Assembly (NCBI GenBank): GCA_947650365.1
Contig: CANTAL010000131.1
Span: 434,001-498,000 of the forward strand
Direction of reading: 5' to 3'
Source of the DNA: Chamaelirium japonicum
Lineage: Eukaryota; Streptophyta; Magnoliopsida; Liliales; Melanthiaceae
DNA length: 64,000 bases
The notes below the pieces were generated by a model that was not told the DNA's origin, ran no database searches, and was given only the letters and a program-made list of their open reading frames with translations. Position numbers and translations under genes: made by a program. How positions within the stretch are numbered: position 1 is the stretch's first letter; each line of letters opens with the position of its first letter. Positions 1 to 15,200 of the stretch are shown one piece after another.

Positions 1-2069
1 AATGAATTAGAATGGATCGTATGAATGAATTAGATTGGATCGTATGAATGAATTAGATTGGATCGTGCATCGTACGAATGAATTAGAATGGATCATATTA
101 TTGAATTAGAATGGATCGTGCGAATAAATTAGAATGGATCGTACGAATGAATTAGAATGGATCGTACGAGTGAATTAGAATGGATACATTCGTGCGAATG
201 AATTAGAATGGATCTTATGAATTAATTAGAATGGATTGTATGAATGAATTAGAATGGATCGTACGAATGAATTAGAATGGATCGTACGAATGAATTAGAA
301 TGGATACATTCGTGCGAATGAATTAGAATGGATCATACGAATGAGTAAGAATGGATCATACGAATGAAATAGAATGGATTGTACGAATGAATTTGAATGG
401 ATCGTACGAATAAAATAGAATGGATTGTACGAATGAATTAGAATGGATCGTACGAATGAATTAGAATGGATCGTGCAAATGAATTAGAATGGATACATTC
501 GTGCGAATGAATTAGAATGGATCGTACGAATGAGTAAGAATGGATCGTATGAATGAAATAGAATAGATTGTACGAATGAATTAGAATGGATCGTACGAAT
601 GAATTAGAATGGATCGTACGAATGAATTAGAATGGAACGTACGAATGAATTAGAATGAATACATTCATGCGAATGAATTAGAATGGATCATACGAATGAG
701 TAAGAATGGATCGTACGAATGAAATAGAATGGATTATACGAATGAATTAGAATAGATCGTACGAATGAATTAGAATGGATTGTATGAATGAATTAGAATG
801 GATCGAATGAATTAGATTACGATCCATTCTAATTCATTCGTACGATCCATTCTAATTCATTCGTATGATCCATTCTAATAAATTCATTCGCACAAATGTA
901 TCCATTCAAATTCATTCGCACGAATGTATCCATTCTAATTCATTCGTACGATCCATTCTAATTCATTCGCACAATCTATTCTAATTCATTCGCACGATCC
1001 GTTCTAATTCATTCGTATGATCCATTCTAATTCATTCGCACAATCTATTCTAATTCATTCGCACGAATGTATCCATTCTAATTCATTCATACAATCTATT
1101 CTAATTCATTCCTACGATCTATTCTAATTCATTCGTACAATCCATTCTATTTCATTCGTACGATCCATTCTTACTTATTCGTATGATCCATTCTAATTCA
1201 TTCGCATGAATGTATCTATTCTAATTCATTCGTACGATCCATTCTAATTCATTCGTATGATCCATTCTAATTCATTCATACAATCCATTCTATTTCATTC
1301 GTACGATCCATTCTTACTCATTCGTACGATGTCATTCATACAATCTATTCGTACGAATGAATTAGAATGGATATATTCGTGCAAAAGAATTAGAATGTAT
1401 TTATTCGCACGATCCATTCTAATTCATTCACACGATTCATTATAATTTATTCATACGATCCAATCTAATTCATTCATACGATCCATTCTAATACATTCGC
1501 ACAATCTATTCTAATTCATTCGTACGATCCATTCTATTTCATTCGTACGATCTACTCTAATTCATTCTTACGATCCATTCTAATTCATTCGTATGACACA
1601 CGATCCATTCTAATTCATTCATACGATCCAATCTAATTCTTTCATACGATCCATTCTAATTGATACGTACAATCCATTCTAATTCATTCGTACGATCCAT
1701 TCTAATTCATTCGCATGATCCATTCTAATTCATTCACACGAATATATCCATTCTAATTGATACGTACAATCCATTCTATTTCATTCGTACGATCCATTCT
1801 TACTCATTCGTATGATCCATTCTAATTCATTCGTACGAATGAATTAGAATGGATCGTACGAATGAATTAGAATGGATACATTCGTGCGAATGAATTAGGA
1901 TGGATCATAAATATGAGTAAGAATGGATCGTACGAATGAAATAGAATGGATTGTACGAATGAATTAGAATGGATCGTACGAATGAATTAGAATGGATCGT
2001 GTGAAAGAATTAGAATGGATCGTGCGAATGAATTAGAATGGATCGTATGAATGAATTAGAATGGATAGT
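1..2069. repeat. Satellite, left edge, alternating blocks
   Basis: Forward monomers at 1-816 and 1,833-2,069; reverse monomers at 817-1,346 and 1,400-1,832; a very short forward block at about 1,347-1,399. The array runs off the left edge, so its true start is not seen. The GAGTAAG and GAAATAG variants follow each other here in the same order as elsewhere. Nothing else is visible. Confidence 0.9.
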
Positions 2070-2129
2070 ATAATTCATTTGCACGATCCATTCTAATTCA
2101 TTCGTACGCACGAATGTATACATTCTAAT

Positions 2130-3900
2130 TCATTCATATGATCCATTCTAATTCATTCATACAATCCATTCTAATTCTTTCACACGATCCATTCTAATTC
2201 ATTCGTACAATCTATTCTAATTCATTCGTACGATCCATTCTAATTCATTCGTACGATCCATTCTAATTCATTCATACGATCCAATCTAATTCATTCGTAC
2301 GATCCATTCTAATTCATTCGCACGAATGTATCCATTCTATTTCATTCGAACGATCCATTCTTACTCAATCGTATGATCCATTCTAATTCATTCATACGAT
2401 CTATTCTAATTCATTCATACGATCCATTCTAATTCATTCGCACAATCTATTCTAATTCATTCGCATGATCCATTCTAATTCATTCATACGATCCATTCTA
2501 ATTCATTCATACAATCTATTCTAATTCTTAGACACGATCCATTCTAATTCATTCGTACAATCTATTCTAATTCATTCGTACGATCCATTCTAATTCATTC
2601 GTACGATTCATTCTATTTCATTCATACGATCCAATCTAATTCATTCGTACGATCTATTCTAATTCATTCGCACGAATGTATCCATTCTATTTCATTCGTA
2701 CGATCCATTCTTACTAAATCATACGATCCATTCTAATTCATTCACACGAATGTATCCAATTAAATTCATTCATATGATCCATTCTAATTCATTCATACGA
2801 TCCATTCTAATTCATTCGCACGATCCATTCTAATTCATTCATACGATCCATTCTAATTCATTCATACAATCCATTCTAATTCTTTCACACGATCCATTCT
2901 AATTCATTCATACGATCCATTCTAATTCATTCGTACGATCCATTCTAATTCATTCATACGATCCAATCTAATTCATTCGAACGATGCATTCTAATTCAAT
3001 CGCACGAATATATCCATTCTATTTCATTCGTATGATCCATTCTTACTCAATCGTATGATCCATTCTAATTCATTCACACGAATGTATCCAAACTAATTCA
3101 TTTATACGATCTATTCTATTTCATTCATACGATCCATTCAAATTCATTCGTACAATCCATTCTAATTCATTCGCATGGTCCATTCTAATTCATTCATACG
3201 ATCCATTCTAATTCATTCATACAATCCATTTTAATTCTTTCACACGATCCATTCTAATTCATTCGTACAATCTATTCTAATTCATTCGTACGATCCATTC
3301 TAATTCATTCGTACGATCCATTCTAATTCATTCATATGATCCAATCTAATTCATTCGTATGATCCATTCTAATTCATTCGCACGAATGTATCCATTCTAT
3401 TTCATTCGTGCGATCCATTCTTACATAATAGTATGATCCATTCTAATTAATTCGCACAAATGTATCCAATCTAATTCATTCATACGATCCATTCTAATTC
3501 ATTCATACGATCCATTATAATTCATTCGTACAATCCATTCTAATTCATTCGCACGATCCATTCTAATTCATTCATACGATCCATTCTAATTCATTCATAC
3601 AATCCATTCTAATTCTTTCACACGATCTATTCTAATTCATTCGTACGATCCATTCTAATTCATTCATACGATCCAATCTAATTCATTCGTACAATCCATT
3701 CTAATTCATTAGCACGAATGTATCCATTCTATTTCATTCATACGATCCATTCTTACTCAATCGTATGATCCATTCTAATTCATTCGCACGAATGTATCCA
3801 ATCTAATTCATTGATACGATCCATTCTAATTCATTCATACGATCCATTCTAATTCATTCGTACAATCCATTCTAATTCATTCGCATGATCCATTCTAATT
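2130..3900 (-). repeat. Higher-order repeat of about 330-370 bp, five copies
   Basis: Within the long reverse block (2,070-5,536) the rare form TTACTCAATCGTATG and its variants recur at 2,361, 2,711, 3,053, 3,421 and 3,753, spacings of 350, 342, 368 and 332 bp. Each copy carries the same monomer order: a CACACG monomer, the CATACGATCCAATC form, the 28-bp form, then the TTACTCAA form. Length differences fit gain or loss of whole monomers. This is local tandem amplification of a 14-16-monomer unit. Confidence 0.8.
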
Positions 3901-3912
3901 CATTCGCATGAA

Positions 3913-4400
3913 TGTATCCGATCCATTCTAATTCCTTCGTATTATCCATTCTAATTCATTCGTACGATCCATTCTAATTCATTCGCACGATCCATTCTAA
4001 TTCATTCGCACGAATGTATACGATCCATTCTAATTCCTTCGTACAATCCATTCTAATTCATTCGTACGATACATTCTAATTCATTTGCACGATCCATTCT
4101 AATTCATTCACACGAATGTATCCGATCCATACTAATTCCTTCGTACGATCCATTCTAACTCATTCCTATGATCCATTCTAATTCATTCGCACGATCCATT
4201 CTAATTCATTCGCACGAATGTATCCGATACATTCTAATTCATTCGTACGATCCATTCTAATTCATTCGTACGATCCATTCTAATTCATTCGCACGATCCA
4301 TTCTAATTCCTTCGTACGATCCATTCTAATTCATTCGTACGATCCATTCTAATTCATTCGCACAATCCATTCTAATTCATTCGCACGAATGTATCCGATC
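3913..4400 (-). repeat. 102-bp higher-order repeat with a shortened monomer
   Basis: The joint TGTATCCGATCC, in which a 28-bp monomer runs into the next one with part missing, occurs at 3,913, 4,015, 4,117, 4,219 and 4,390. The first three intervals are exactly 102 bp and the last is longer (171 bp). Most copies also carry the CCTTCGTA form. An irregular joint copied at exact spacing shows the joint arose once and was then amplified in tandem. Confidence 0.82.
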
Positions 4401-7400
4401 CATTCTAATTCCTTCGTATGATCCATTCTAATTCATTCGTACGATCCATTCTAATTCATTCGCATGATCCATTCTAATTCATTCGTACAATCCATTCTAT
4501 TTCATTCGTACGATCCATTCTTACTCATTCGTATGATCCATTCTAATTCATTCGCACGAATGTATCCATTCTAATTCATTCGTAAGATCCATTCTAATTG
4601 ATTCGTACGATCCATTCTAATTCATTCATACAATCCATTCTAATTCATTCGCATGAATTTATCCATTCTAATTCATTCGTACGATCCATTCTAATTCATT
4701 CGCACAATCTATTCTAATTCATTCGTACGTTCCATTCTAATTCATTACGTATGATCCATTCTAATTCATTCGCACAATCTATTCTAATTCATTCCTACGA
4801 TCCATTCGAATTCACTAGTACGATCCATTCTAATTCATTCACACGAATGTATCCATTCTAATTTATTCGTACGATCCATTCTAATTCATTCATACAATCC
4901 ATTCTATTTCATTCGCACGATCCATTCTTGCTCATTAGCACGATCCATTCTAATTCATTTGTACGACCTATTCTAATTCATTAATACGATCCAATCTAAT
5001 TCATTCATATGATCCATTCTAATTCATTCTCACGAATGTATCCATTCTAATTCATTCGTACGATCCATTCTTATTCATTCGTACGATCTATTCTAATTCA
5101 TTCATACGATCCATTCTAATTCATTCGCACGATCCATTCTAATTCATTCATACGAATATATCTATTCTAATTCATTCATACGATCCATTCTAATTCATTC
5201 ATACGATCCATTCTAATTCATTCGTGCGATCCATTCTAATTCATTCACACGAATGAATCCATTCTAATTCATTCGTACAATCCATTCTATTTCATTCGTA
5301 CGATCCATTCTTACTCATTCGTACAATTCATTCTATTTCATTCGTACGATCCATTCTTACTCATTCGTACGATCCATTCAAATTCATTCGCACGAATGTA
5401 TCTATTCTAATTCATTCGTACGATCCATTCTAATTCATTCGCACAGTCTATTCTAATTCATTCGTATGATCCATTCTTATTCATTCGTACGATCTATTCT
5501 AATTCATTCGTACGATCCATTCTAATTCACTAGAACGATCGTACGAATTATTTAGAATGGTTCGTGCAAATGAATTAGAATAGATTATGAGAATGAATTA
5601 GAATGGATCGTACAAATGAATTAGAATGGATCGTGCGAATGAATTAGAATAGATTGTGCGAATGAATTAGAATGGATCGTACGAATGAATTAGAATGGAT
5701 ACATTAGTGTGAATGAATTAGAATGGATACATTCGTGCGTACTATCCATTCTAATTCATTCGCACAATCTATTCTAATTCATTCGTATGATCCATTCTAA
5801 TTCATTCACACCATCCATTCTAATTCATTCGCATGAATGAATCCATTCTAATTCATTCGTACAATCCATTCTATTTCATTCGTACGATCCATTTTTACTC
5901 ATTCGTACGATCCATTCTAATTCATTCGTACAAATATATCCATTCTAATTTATTCGTACGATCCATTCTAATTCATTCGTACGATCAATTCTAATTCATT
6001 CGTACAATCCATTCTATTTCATTCGTACGATCCATTCTTACTCATTCGTACGATCCATTCTAATTCATTCGCACAATCTATTCTAATTCATTCGTACGAT
6101 CCATTCTAATTCATTCGTATGATCTATTCAAATTTATTCGTACGATCCATTCTAATTCATTCGCACGAATGTATCCATTCTAATTCATTCATACAATCTA
6201 TTCTAATTCATTCCTACGATTCATTCTAATTCATTCGTACAATCCATTCTATTTCATTCGTACGATCCATTCTTACTCATTCGTATGATCCATTCTAATT
6301 TATTCGCACGAATGTATCCATTCTAATTCATTCGTACGATCCATTCTAATTCATTCGTACGATCCGTTCTAATTCATTTGTACAATCCAATCTATTTCAT
6401 TCGTACGATCCATTCTTACTCATTCGTATGATCCATTCTAATTCATTTGCACGAATGTATCCATAATGGATCAAACGAATGAGTAAGAATGGATCGTACG
6501 AATGAATTAGAATGGATATATTCATGCAAATGAATTAGAGATTGTATGAATGAATTAGAATGGATCGTACGAATGAATTAGAATGGATACATTCGTGCGA
6601 ATGAATTAGAATGGATCATACGAATGAGTAAGAATGGATCGTACGAATGAAATAGAATGGATTGTACGAATGAATTAGAATAGATCATACGAATGAATTA
6701 GAATAGATCGTATGAATGAATTAGAACGGATTGTATGAATGAATTAGAATGGAACGTATGAATGAATTAGAATGGATCGTGCGAATGAATTCAAATGGAT
6801 CGTGTGAAAGAATTAGAAAGGATTGTATGAATGAATTAGAATGGATCGTATGAATGAATTAGAATGGATCGTACGAATGAATTAGAATGGATCGTACGAA
6901 TGAATTAGAATGGATACATTCGTGCGAATGAATTAGAATGGATCATACGAATGAGCAAGAATGGATCGTACGAATGAAATAGAATGGATTGTACGAATGA
7001 GTTAGAATGGATCGTACGAATGAATTAGAATGGATCGTACGAATGAATTGGAATGGATACATTCGTGCGAATGAATTAGAATGGATCGTAATAATGGATC
7101 GTACGAATGAAATAGAATGGATCATACAAATGAATTAGCATGGATCGTGCTAATGAATTAGAATGGAACGTATGAATAAATTAGAATAAATGGATCGTAT
7201 CAATGAATTATAATGATTCGTGCGAATGAATTAGACTGGATCATACGAATAAGTAAGAATGGATCGTACGAATGAAATAGAATGGATCGTACGAATGAAT
7301 TAGAATGGATCGTACGAATGAATTAGAATGGATAAATTCGTGCGAATGAATTAGAATGGATTGTATGAATGAATTAGAAAGTACGATCCTTTCTAATTCA

Positions 7401-8539
7401 TTCATACGATCCATTCTAATTCATTTGCACGAATATATCCATTCTAATTCATTCGTACGATCCATTCTTACTCATTCGTATGATCCATTATGGATACATT
7501 CGTGCGATCGTACGAATGAATTAGAATGGATCATACGAATGAATCGTACGAATGAAATAGAATGGATCATATGAATGAATTAGAATGGATCATACGAATG
7601 AATTAGAATGGATCGTGCGAACGAATTAGATTGGATCGTATAAATGAATTAGAATGGATCGTACGTATGAATTAGAATGGATACATTCATGGGAATGAAT
7701 AAGAATGGATCGTACGAATGAATTAGAATAGATCGTATGAATGAATTAGAATGGATCGTGCGAATGAATTAGAATGGATCGTATGAATGAATTAGATTGG
7801 ATCGTATTAATGAATTAGAATGGGTCGTACGAATGAATTAGAATGGATCGTACGAATGAATTAGAATGGATCGTGTGAAAGAATTAGAATGGATTGTATG
7901 AATGAATTAGAATGGATCGTACGAATGAATTAGACGATCCATTCTAATTCATTCGTACAATCCATTCTAATTCTTTCGCACGATCCATTCTTACTCATTC
8001 GTATGATCAATTCTAATTCATTAGCACGATCCATTCTAATTCATTCGCACAATCTATTCTAATTCATTCATACGATCCATTCTAATTCATTCGCACGATC
8101 CATTCTAATTCATTCGTACAATCCATTCTATTTCATTCGTACGATCCATTCTTACTCATTCGTACGATCCATTCTAATTCATTCGTACGATCCATTCTAA
8201 TTCATTCGTACGATCCAATCTAATTCATTCGTACGATCCATTCTAATTCATTCATACGATCCATTCTAATTCATTCATACAATCCATTCTAATTCTTTCA
8301 CACGATCTATTCTAATTCATTCGTACGATCCATTCTAATTCATTCGTACGACCCATTCTAATTTATTAATACGATCCAATCTAATTCATTCATACGATCC
8401 ATTCTAATTCATTCGCACGAATGTATCCATTCTAATTCATTCGTACGATCCATTCTAATTCATTCGTACGATCCATTCTAATTCATTCGCACAATCTATT
8501 CTAATTCACTAGCACGATCGTACGAATTAATTAGAATGG
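4401..8539. repeat. Satellite, mixed orientation blocks
   Basis: Reverse to about 5,536; forward 5,537-5,737; reverse 5,738-6,462; forward 6,463-7,381; reverse 7,382-7,489; forward 7,490-7,932; reverse 7,933-8,517; then forward. The switch at 5,528-5,560 (CACTAGAACGATCGTACG) is nearly the same as the one at 8,507, so the switch itself was copied. No gene is visible. Confidence 0.88.
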
Positions 8540-11500
8540 TCCGTGCGAATGAATTAGAATAGATTGTGCGAATGAATTAGAATGGATCATATGAATGAAT
8601 TAGAATGGATCGTGCGAATGAATTAGAATAGATTGTGCGAATGAATTAGAATGGATCGTACGAATGAATTAGAATGGATTGTACGAATGAATTAGAATGG
8701 ATACATTCGTGCAAATGAATTATGAATTAGAATGGATCGTACGAATGAATTAGAATGGATCGTGTGAATTAATTAGAATGGATTGTATGAATGAATTAGA
8801 ATGGATCGTACGAATGAATTAGAATGGATCGTACGAATGAATTAGAATAGATACATTCGTGCGAATGAATTAGAATGGATCGTACGATTGAGTAAGAATG
8901 GATCGTACGAATGAAATAGAATGGATCGTACGTATCAATTAGAATGGATACATTCATGGGAATGAATTAGAATGGATCGTACGAAGGCGAATGAATTAGA
9001 ATGGATCGTACGAATGAATTAGAATGGATACATTCGTGCGAATGAATTAGAATGGATACATTCGTGCGAAAGAATTAAAATAGATCGTATGAATGAATTA
9101 GAATGGATCGTACGAATGAATTAGAATAAATTGTGCGAATGAATTAGAATGGATACATTCGTGCTTATGAATTAGAATGTATACATTCGTGCGAATGAAT
9201 TAGAATGGATCGTATGAATGAATTAGATTGGATCGTATTAATGAATTAGAATGGGTCGTACGAATGAATTAGAATGGATCGTACGAATGAATTAGAATGG
9301 ATCGTACGAATGAATTAGAATGGATACATTCGTGCGAATGAATTAGAATGGATCGTACCAATGAGTAAGAATGGATCGTACGAATGAAATAGAATGGATT
9401 GTACGAATGAATTAGAATGGATCGTACGAATGAATTAGAATGGATCGTGTGAAAGAATTAGAACGGATTGTATAAATGAATTAGAATGGATCGTATGAAT
9501 GAATTAGAATGGATCGTGCGAATGAATTAGAATGGATCGTACGAATGAATTAGAATGGATCGTATGAATGAATTAGAATGGATCATGCAAATGAATTCTA
9601 ATTCATTCGTATGATCCATTCTAATTCATTCGTACAATCCATTCTATTTCATTCGTACGATCCATTCTTACTCATTCGTACGATCCATTCTAATTCATTC
9701 GCACGAATGTATCCATTCTAATTCATTCGTACAATCCATTCTAATTCATTCATACAATCCACTCTAATTCTTTTACACGTCATACGATCCATTCTAATTC
9801 GTTCGTACGATCCATTCTAATTCCTTCGTACGATCCATTCTAATTCATTTGCTTGATCCATTCTAATTCATTTATACGATCCAATCTAATTCATTCATAC
9901 AATCCATTCTAATTCATTCGCACTAATGAATCCATTGAATTATAATGGATCGTGCGAATGAAATAGAATGGATTATACGAATGAATTAGAATGGATCGTA
10001 CGAATGAATTAGAATGGATCGTACGAATGAGTAAGAATGGATCGTACGAATGAAATTGAATGGATTGTACAAATGAATTAGAATGGATCGTACGGATGAA
10101 TTAGAATGGATCGTGTGAAAGAATTAGAATGGATTGTATGAATGAATTAGAATGGATCGTATGAATGAATTAGAATGGATCGTACGAATGAGTAAGAATG
10201 GATCATACGAATGAGTAAGAATGGATCGTACGAATGAAATAGAATGGAATGTACGAATGAATTAGAATGGATCATACGAATGAATTAGAATGGATCGTGT
10301 GAAAGAATTAGAATAGATTGTATGAATGAATTAGAATGGATCATATGAATGAATTAGAATGGATCGTACGAATGAATTAGAATGGATACATTCATGCGAA
10401 TGAATTAGAATAGATTGTGCGAATGAATTAGAATGGATCATACGAATGAATTAGAATGGATCGTGCGAATGAATTAGAATAGATTGTGCGAATGAATTAG
10501 AATGGATCGTACGAATGAATTAGAATGGATCGTACGAATGAATTAGAATGGATACATTCGTGCGAATGAATTATGAATTAGAATGGATCGTACGAATGAA
10601 TTAGAATGGATCGTGTGAAAGAATTAGAATTGATTGTATGAATGAATTAGAATGGATCGTATGAATGAATTAGAATGGATCGTACGAATGAATTAGAATG
10701 GATCATATGAATGAATTAGAATGGATACATTTGTGCGAATGAATTAGAATGGATCGTACGAATTAAATAGAATGGATCGTACGTATCAATTAGAATGGAC
10801 ACATTCATGGGAATGAATTAGAATGGATCATACGAAGGCGAATGAATTAGAATGGATCGTACGAATGAATTAGAATGGATACATTCGTGCGAATGAATTA
10901 GAATGGATACATTCGTGCGAATGAATTAGAATAGATACATTCGTGCGAAAGAATTAGAATAGATCGTATGAATGAATTAGAATGGATCGTATGAATGAAT
11001 TAGAATGGATCGTACGAATGAATTAGAATCGATTGTGCGAATGAATTAGAATGGATACATTCGTGCGAATGAATTAGAATGGATCGTACGAATGAATTAG
11101 ATTGGATCGTATTAATGAATTAGAATGGGTCGTACGAATGAATTAGAATGGATCGTACGAATGAATTAGAATGGATCGTACGAATGAATTAGAATGGATC
11201 GTACGAATGAATTAGAATGGATACATTCATGCGAATGAATTACAATGGATCGTACGAATGAGTAAGAATGGATCATACGAATGAAATAGAATGGATTGTA
11301 CGAATGAATTAGAATGGATCGTACGAATGAATTAGAATAGATCGTGTGAACGAATTAGAATGGATTGTATGAATGAATTAGAATGGATCGTGCGAATGAA
11401 TTAGAATGGATCGTACGAATGAATTAGAATGGATCGTATGAATGATTAGAATGGATCGTGCGAATGAATTCTAATTTATTCGTATGATCCATTCTAATTC

Positions 11501-12263
11501 ATTCGTACAATCCATTCTATTTCATTCGTACGATCCATTCTTACTCATTCGTACGATCCATTCTAATTCATTCGCACGAATGTATCCATTTTAATTCATT
11601 CATACAATCCATTCTAATTCATTCATACAATCCATTCTAATTCTTTCACACGTCATACGATCTATTCTAATTCATTCGTACGATCCATTCTAATTCATTC
11701 GTACGATCCATTCTAATTTATTTGCACGATCCAATCTAATTCATTTATATGATCCAATCTAATTCATTCATACAATCCATTCTAATTCATTTGCACGAAT
11801 GAATCCATTGAATTATAATGGATCGTACGAATGAAATAAAATGGATTGTACGAATGAATTAGAATGGATCGTACGAATGAATTAGAATGGATACATTCGT
11901 GTGAATGAATTAGAATGGATCGTACGAATGAGTAAGAATAGATCGTACGAATGAAATAGAATGGATTGTACAAATGAATTAGAATGGATAGTACGAATGA
12001 ATTAGAATGGATCGTGTGAAAGAATTAGAATGGATTGTATGAATGAATTAGAATGGATCGTATGAATGAATTAGAATGGATCGTACGAATGAATTAGAAT
12101 GGATCGTACGAATGAATTAGAATGGATACATTCGTGCGAATGAATTAGAATGGATCATATGAATGAGTAAGAATGGATCGTACGAATAAAATAGAATTGA
12201 TTGTACGAATGAATTAGAATGGATCGTACGAATGAATTAGAATGGATCGTGTGAAAGAATTAG
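8540..12263. repeat. Tandem 1.86-kb satellite duplication (C1, C2)
   Basis: Two adjacent direct copies, about 8,540-10,390 and 10,391-12,263. Rare markers pair at a constant offset: AGATTGTGCG after the GTCCGTGCG or ATTCATGCG joint at 8,561 and 10,412 (1,851 bp), the joint ACGAAGGCGAATG at 8,984 and 10,835 (1,851 bp), the strand switch ATGAATTCTAATT at 9,591 and 11,464 (1,873 bp), and TCCATTGAATTATAATGG at 9,931 and 11,804 (1,873 bp). Each copy carries a forward block, a reverse block of about 340 bp, and forward again, so the unit contains its own inversions. A partial third copy, C3, lies at about 22,730-23,460. The right end overlaps the start of the A1 duplication. Confidence 0.85.
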
Positions 12264-15200
12264 AATGCATTGTATGAATGAATTAGAATGGATCGTATGA
12301 ATGAATTAGAATGGATCGTACGAATGAATTAGAATGGATCATACGAATGGGTAAGAATGGATCGTACGAATGAAATAGAATGGATTGTACGAATGAATTA
12401 GAATGGATCGTACGAGTGAATTAGAATGGATACATTCGTGCGAATGAATTAGAATGGATCGTACGAATGAATTAGAATAGATCGTATGAATGAATTAGAA
12501 TGGATCGTATGAATGAATTAGAATGGTTCGTACGAATGAATTAGAATGGATACATTCGTGTGAATGAATTAGAATGGATCATACGAATGAGTAAGAATAG
12601 ATCGTACGAATAAAATAGAATCGATTGTACGAATGAATTAGAATGGATCGTACGAATGAATTAGAATGGATCGTACGAATGCATTAGAATGGATACATTC
12701 GTGCGAATGAATTAGAATGGGTCATATGAATGAGTAAGAATGGATCATACGAATGAAATAAAATGGATTGTACGAATGAATTAGAATGGATCGTACAAAT
12801 GAATTAGAATGGATATATTCGTGCGAATGAATTAGAATGGATTGTACGAATGAATTAGAATGGATCGTACGAATGAATTAGAATGGATAATGTGAAAGAG
12901 TTAGAATGGATTGTATGAATGAATTAGAATGGATTGTATGAATGAATTAGAATGGATCATATGAATGAATTAGAATGGATCGTATGAATGAATTAGAATG
13001 GATACATTCGTGCGAATGAATTAGAATGGATCATACGAATGAGTAAGAATGGATCGTATCTAATTCATTCGTACGATCCATTCTAATTCATTCGTACAAT
13101 CCATTCTATTTCATTCGTACGATCCATTCTTACTCATTCGTATGATCCATTCTAATTCATTCGCACGAATGTATCCATTCTAATTCATTCATACGATCCA
13201 TTCTAATTCATTCGCATACGATCCATTCTAATTCATTCACACAATCTATTCTAATTCATTCGTACGATCCATTCTAATTCCTTCGTACGATCCATTCTAA
13301 TTCCTTCGTACGTACGATCCATTCTAATTCACTCGCACGATCCATTCTAATTCATTCGCACGAATGTATCCATTCTAATTCCTTCGTACGATCCATTCTA
13401 ATTCCTTCGTACGATCCATTCTAATTCCTTTGTACAACCCATTATATTTCATTCGTATGATCCATTCTAATTCCTTTGTACGATCCATTCTAATTCATTC
13501 GTACGATCCATTCTAATTTATTCGTACGATCCATTCTAATTCAATAATTAGAATGTATCGTATGAATGAATTAGAATGGATTGTGTGAATGAATTAGAAT
13601 GGATCGTACGAATGAATTAAAATGGTTACATTCGTGCGAATGAATTAGAAACGCACAATCTATTCTAATTCATTGGCATGATCCATTCTAATTCATTCGT
13701 ATGATCCATTCTAATTTATTCGCACGAATGTATCCATTCTAATTCATTCGTACGATCCCTTCTAATTCATTCGTACGATCCATTCTATTTCATTCGTACG
13801 ATCCATTCTAATTCATTCGCACGATCCATTCTAATTCATTCATACTATCCATTCTAATTCATTCGTACGATCCGTTCTAATTCATTCTTACGATCCATTC
13901 TAATTCATTCGCACGATCCATTGTAATTAATTCGCACGAATGTATCCAATCCATTCTAATTCCTTCGTACGATCCATTCTAATTCATTCATACGATCCAT
14001 TCTAATTCATTCGCACGATCCATTCTAATTCATTCGCACGATCCATTCTAATTCATTCGCACGGTCCATTCTAATTCATTCGCATGATCCATTCTAATTA
14101 ATTCGTACGATCCATTCTAATTCATTCGTACGATCCATTCTAATTCCTTCGTACGTACGATCCATTCTTATTCCTTTGTACGATCCATTCTATTTCATTC
14201 ATACGATCCAATCTAATTCATTCATACGATCCATTCTAATTCATTCATACGATCCATTCTAATTCATTCGCACGATCTATTCCAATTCATTAATAGGATC
14301 CATTCTAATTCATTCGTACGACGCACGATCCATTCTAATTCATTCATAAGATCCAATCTAATTCATTCATACGATCCATTCTAATTCATTCATACGATCC
14401 AATCTAATTCATTCATACGATCCATTCTAATTCATTCGCACGAATGTATCCATTCTAATTCCTTCGTACGATCTTTTCTAATTCAATCATACGATCCATT
14501 CTAATTCATTAATACGATCCAATCTAATTCATTCATATGATCCATTCTAATTCATTCGCACGAATGTATCCATTCTAATTCATTCGTACGATCCATTCTA
14601 ATTCATTCACACGATCAATTCTAATTCATTAGCACGATCCATTCTAATTCATTCGTACAATCCATTCTATTTCTTTAGTACGATCCATTCTTACTCATTC
14701 GTATGATCCATTCTAATTCATTCGCACGAATGTATCCATTCTAATTCATTCGTACGATCCATTCTAATTCATTCCGTACGATCCATTCTAATTCATTCGT
14801 ACGATCATACGAATGAATAAGAATGGATCGTATGAATGAATTAGAATAGATTGTGCGAATGAATTAGAATGGATCGTACGAATGAATTAAAATGGATCGT
14901 ACGAATGAATTAGAATGGATCATACGAATGAGTAAGAATGGATCGTACGAATGAAATAGAATGGATTGTATGAATGCTTTTAGAATGGATCGTATGAATG
15001 AATTAGAATGGATACATTCGTGTGAATGAATTAGAATGGATCATACAAATGAGTAAGAATGGATCGTACGAATGAAATAGAATGGATTGTAGGAATGAAT
15101 TAGAATGGATCGTACGAATGAATTAGAATGGATCGTACGAATGAATTAGAATGGATACATTCGTGCGAATGAATTAGAATGGATACATTCGTGCGAAAGA

